Shown here one piece after another: positions 8,221-10,835 of a stretch of DNA of 10,835 nucleotides (position 1 is the stretch's first letter; each line of letters opens with the position of its first letter). Below the pieces are notes generated by a model, which searched no databases, was not told where the DNA came from, and saw nothing but the letters and a program-made list of their open reading frames with translations. The position numbers and the translations under genes are program-made. The DNA comes from Lojkania enalia (lineage: Eukaryota; Ascomycota; Dothideomycetes; Pleosporales). The DNA is taken from assembly GCA_010094045.1 (NCBI GenBank), contig ML986623.1, forward strand, positions 225,304-236,138, in the 5' to 3' direction.

Positions 8221-8926
8221 AAATAAATTAAATTTTTATATAATATAGTTTATAAGTAAGCTATTAATATAAGTAAGCTGTTATCTTACTAAACTTTTAA
8301 TAGCCTACCTAGATTAATATATAATAGCTTAATATAGTAACTATAATAATGCAAAGAAATCGTTCTACAAAAAGCTTTATATATAACCTTATCTTAAAGC
8401 TTTTTACTTATCTTATCTTACCCCCGGTTCTACCTCTTTTCCCTTCCGTATATAGTTATATACTCCCTTATAAGTAGCTTAGTAGTTCTTCTATATCCTT
8501 TTATATAAGGCCTATAGGTGTTAATAGAATTCCTAGGTCCTTAAACTCCTACATACTTCTATATACCTCTAAGTAGATTTATACTATATTCGGACCTATT
8601 ATCTTACTTACGCTGTTATATTATATAAAAGAATTTAATACTACTAGTAACGGCCTTTTTAATAATATTGTATCGATTGTTTATTTAAATATATCTAAGT
8701 CTAAAATACGCCCGATTTAGTTTAGGTTATAATATTTATATACTATTATATTAAATTATTTAGTTATCTAGATAAGATCTTAAAAATCTTCTATTAACTA
8801 AAGCTTTTAGGTTTAAAACTTTCTATCCCCTATAATTAGGATTGCCTTTAGAAAAGCTGCATAAAGTACGCCTAGGTAGAAACTTAGAGACTATTAATAA
8901 CCTATTAGAATTAGAGGCAACTGCTA
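8221..8926. other. unassigned region, possible leader or LTR of Gypsy element B
   Basis: About 0.7 kb with no recognised gene. From about 8400 the base composition changes: C-rich and CpG-containing patches appear (8421-8460, 8580-8610, 8640-8720) and CpA/TpG become more frequent than to the left. A TATAAAA-like box lies near 8615-8622. This could be the 5' LTR and leader of the Gypsy element whose gag begins at 8927, but no primer-binding site or LTR edge was recognised. One minus-strand frame from about 8890 to 8400 is rich in charged residues with about a dozen stops, and one plus-strand frame at 8403-8700 has only three stops. Neither matched a family I know. Confidence 0.35.
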
Positions 8927-10255
8927 ATGTCTAACTATAATTTACCTTCTAATTCCTATACTAGAACCGATATATATATAAGTTGTAGTAAGAATAAGCT
9001 TCCATCTACGCGTGTAGAACAACTGTTACCTCCTATAAGGGGCCCTGCAACAGGTAGACCCCTCTCTATAAGGCTTATAATAAAGAACCTATTTAATTTA
9101 GAGGGAAATTAAAGTAAACTAACCCTTGAGGAATAAATTACAATTTTATAAGAGGAGATTATATACTTAATATAATAGAGAACTGTTAGTCCTAATTAAC
9201 CTCTATAAACTACTAAATCAGAACTAATAATATACTAAGAAACTTTTATAACTCCCCTAGTAAGAAACCTTTCGGCTATTCCTAAACCCCCTTAAGCCTA
9301 CCTTACTAAACGTATACCTAAGATTAAAAGCTTTATAGATAGTAGCGAACCTATATTTAAATAATAGTAAGTCTTAATTCTAGACCAACTTAAGATTAAT
9401 ATAGATTACTATCCGATAGAGCGTATATATATAGTATTAGTATAGGAATATACCTCTAATACTACGAAAGGGTATCTAGAGCTAAAATACCTAGCTAAAT
9501 TAGACTAGTATTAGTTTAAGAATACTAAAGAAATAATTTCGCTTCTATAATTATATTTTATTATAGGTAATAAAGAGATAGAGGCGTGATAAGTATTTCA
9601 GGTCCTAAGGATAAATAAGAGAGAAGTATTCCCAACTTTTAAAACTTGCTTTATTAGTACAACTATTAGGGGATCTGTACTCTAATTTAAGTAGTTCTTC
9701 TACTTATAGAATAAGATTCTCTCTAGCTTAAGGATACTAAACCTTAACTTTAAACTTATATAGAAAGGCTCCTTTAATACTATAGTTATCTACTTAACAG
9801 CCTATAATATGGAAAGGAGAAGCGTTCCTAACCTCCTAGAATAAACTATTAGCCTATAAGTTGCAGCTAAAATAAATTTAGATTAGTATTAGAAGGCTTC
9901 TAAGAGTTTATCTAAGGTAACCTATAATCTAATACTACCCTAATCTATCCTAGTATTAATACCTCGTTCTACTATAATCGTTTTCTAATAATCTAGTAAG
10001 ACTCCTATACTTAAAAGGCATATAACTCTAGAAAATTACTATAACTATAGTAAACTAGGATACTTTATAAACAAATATATAGTTCTTAAAATATAAGAGA
10101 TAGAGGTTAAATAAGAAGAGATTAAGAAAGAAGAGTTTTTAAACGTAAATAAGTACTACCTAGATAGTTCTTAGGTGGGAAATAGAGACGCTTAGGAAAA
10201 CTCTCTATCCTAGATTTAAGTAAGTACGATTTATTAAATATTAATTTGTTATATT
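8927..10255 (+). pseudogene. Gag of Gypsy element B with zinc knuckle (RIP-degraded)
   Basis: This is the structural polyprotein that would form the virus-like particle and bind element RNA. The chosen start is the ATG at 8927, which opens 61 unbroken codons beginning M-S-N-Y-N. The same frame then continues through many stops to about 10255 with no net indel. The capsid part (about 9380-9900) shows the usual Gypsy gag pattern: Y-Y-P-I-E-R (family Y-P-T-E-R), then G-Y-L-E-L-K-Y-L, then I-E-A-stop-stop-V-F-Q-V-L-R-I-N-K-R-E, which fits the family's E-A-R-x-x-F-Q-x-L-R-M. There CGA became TGA and CAA became TAA (9588-9593). A CCHC zinc knuckle lies at 10037-10078 with Tyr at all three Cys (10037, 10046, 10076) and at the His (10061). 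Family length of roughly 400-450 residues is met. Function is lost. Confidence 0.85.
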
Positions 10256-10261
10256 TATTTA

Positions 10262-10835
10262 GAGGAAAGTACTTCTAAATCCCTACTATTCTATATTTAA
10301 AAGGCGTTAGTATACAACTAAACGCTCTTATTAATATAGATACTTAAAGCTTTCTATTCCTCAATTCTATAGTAGCTAGATTACTCTCCTAAGCTTTATA
10401 TATATTAATATAGCGCTTACCCTTTAAAATTACCGTTAAAGGTTTTTAGAACCGAATCTAAACTCTAGTTAATTAGTATATCTACTTACACCTATAAATT
10501 AATAGAAGAACTATCTAAAACTACCTATTTATTATTATAGATCTAAGTACTTAGAATTGTATTATTAGTATTAAATAGTTATATTATTTTCAACTCTAGC
10601 TAGATACAGATAAGAATTGGATTATATAGCCCTCTAAGTATCCTACTACTTATAATTCTTTACCTCCTCTTCTTATATAATTAACTCAGCTAGCACGTAA
10701 TAAGAAGGTAGAGCTAGATATCTAGCAACGCGATACTCTATGGGAAAAGAACTAGTATTAGCAGTCCTATAGTCCAACTATCTATTATATTAAGGGTCTA
10801 CTAAAACTACTAAAATTATATTAGTCTCTTATAGC
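10262..10835 (+). pseudogene. aspartic protease and start of Pol, Gypsy element B (partial)
   Basis: The frame in phase with 10321, one step from the gag frame, reads N-A-L-I-N-I-D-T-stop-S-F-L-F-L-N-S at 10321-10368. This fits A-L-I-D-T-G-x-x-S-F-L-F of a Gypsy protease, with the catalytic Asp turned to Asn (10333) and Gly to Asp (10339). Further on, I-I-I-D-L at 10531-10545 and N-C-I-I-S-I-K-stop at 10555-10578 match the family's closing box (I-I-D-L, then C-I-I-G-x-K-W; Trp is TAG at 10576). Then come Y-F-Q-L and a W-I-I-stop-P-S-K-Y-P stretch (10619-10645, Trp intact) that in this family leads towards reverse transcriptase. Reverse transcriptase itself lies beyond the window. The frame change from gag may be a programmed shift or a later indel. 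Confidence 0.77.

Larger units (their letters stand above)
1..10835. other. RIP-mutated, AT-rich transposon domain
   Basis: The whole window is very AT-rich and strongly depleted in CpA and TpG. Positions 4801-5700 contain no CpA and only two TpG. Reading frames of recognisable transposon proteins are broken almost only by TAA and TAG at places where the families carry Gln, Arg or Trp. Other losses are His and Cys to Tyr, Asp to Asn, Glu to Lys, and Gly to Arg, Lys, Ser or Asp. All are C-to-T or G-to-A transitions. This is the known signature of repeat-induced point mutation in Pezizomycotina and implies a heterochromatic, gene-poor block. The depletion is weaker from about 8400 to the end. 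Mitochondrial DNA can also be AT-rich, but it would not show this dinucleotide bias or these nuclear transposon families. Confidence 0.93.
8927..10835 (+). mobile_element. second Ty3/Gypsy element (B), gag to protease, cut by window end
   Basis: Gag with zinc knuckle is followed by an aspartic protease, then by sequence running off the window, where reverse transcriptase would be expected. Protease wording differs from element A (D-T-G type followed by S-F-L-F-L-N-S, against D-S-G type in A), so this is a different family rather than a second copy. RIP marks are clear but lighter: ATG, TGC, CAA and TGG codons survive in places. The left end is unknown and may lie in 8221-8926. Confidence 0.8.

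Noticed and set aside
8279..8295. TGTTATC at 8279 as the 5' edge of an LTR
   Set aside because: TGT starts are too common to count. No matching ACA end, target duplication or second copy was found.
8230..8460. Right terminal inverted repeat of the pogo element
   Set aside because: I looked for an inverted copy of the 7325-7382 units and found none convincing; short TTACTTA/TAAGTAAG words are not enough.
8927..9112. 61-codon ORF as an independent small gene
   Set aside because: Its frame continues, through RIP-type stops, directly into a recognisable Gypsy capsid and zinc knuckle. It is the surviving N-terminus of gag, not a separate gene.
1..10835. Mitochondrial or bacterial AT-rich DNA
   Set aside because: The dinucleotide loss is specific to CpA/TpG, and the protein families (hAT, Ty3/Gypsy chromovirus, pogo) are nuclear eukaryotic transposons. 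No mitochondrial gene or tRNA was seen.

Overview
The window is a graveyard of transposable elements from a filamentous ascomycete (Pezizomycotina) nuclear genome. It is extremely AT-rich and almost lacks the dinucleotides CpA and TpG. In positions 4801-5700 I count no CpA and two TpG in 900 nt. The coding remnants have nearly every CAA/CAG/CGA/TGG codon turned into TAA or TAG, His/Cys turned into Tyr, and Asp turned into Asn. That is the mark of repeat-induced point mutation (RIP), a genome defence in which repeated DNA is mutated from C to T, preferentially at CpA. I see no intact host gene, tRNA, rRNA or CRISPR array. The species cannot be named from this.

Layout, left to right. (1) About 110-2510, + strand: remnant of a hAT-family transposase, from a BED-type finger to the C-terminal hATC dimerisation domain, lying in three successive frames. 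(2) 2511-2940: non-coding, with a degenerate minisatellite rich in CCTAAC/CCCTAA at 2758-2880. (3) About 2950-6590, + strand: a Ty3/Gypsy chromovirus polyprotein (protease, reverse transcriptase, RNase H, integrase, chromodomain). Its pol part keeps one frame for about 3.1 kb despite dozens of stops. No convincing gag or LTR was found. (4) About 6600-6845, - strand: a decayed coiled-coil reading of unknown function. (5) 7325-7382: a duplicated palindromic motif, probably a transposon terminus. (6) About 7560-8220, + strand: the C-terminal part of a Fot1/pogo-type transposase ending in a CCHC zinc knuckle. (7) 8221-8926: leader-like DNA of uncertain origin. (8) 8927 to the window end, + strand: a second, different Ty3/Gypsy element with gag, zinc knuckle and protease, cut by the window edge.

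The elements do not cooperate; they are independent insertions inactivated by the same process. From about 8400 rightwards the DNA keeps more CpA/TpG (5 CpA and 6 TpG in the 240 nt of 8881-9120) and an ATG-started 61-codon open stretch. The right-hand element has therefore suffered fewer RIP events, which suggests later arrival, lower copy number or greater divergence from its relatives. I found no evidence of a new biological system. The interest lies in how completely protein families can still be read through the mutations, and in the palindrome and minisatellite that the gene remnants do not explain.
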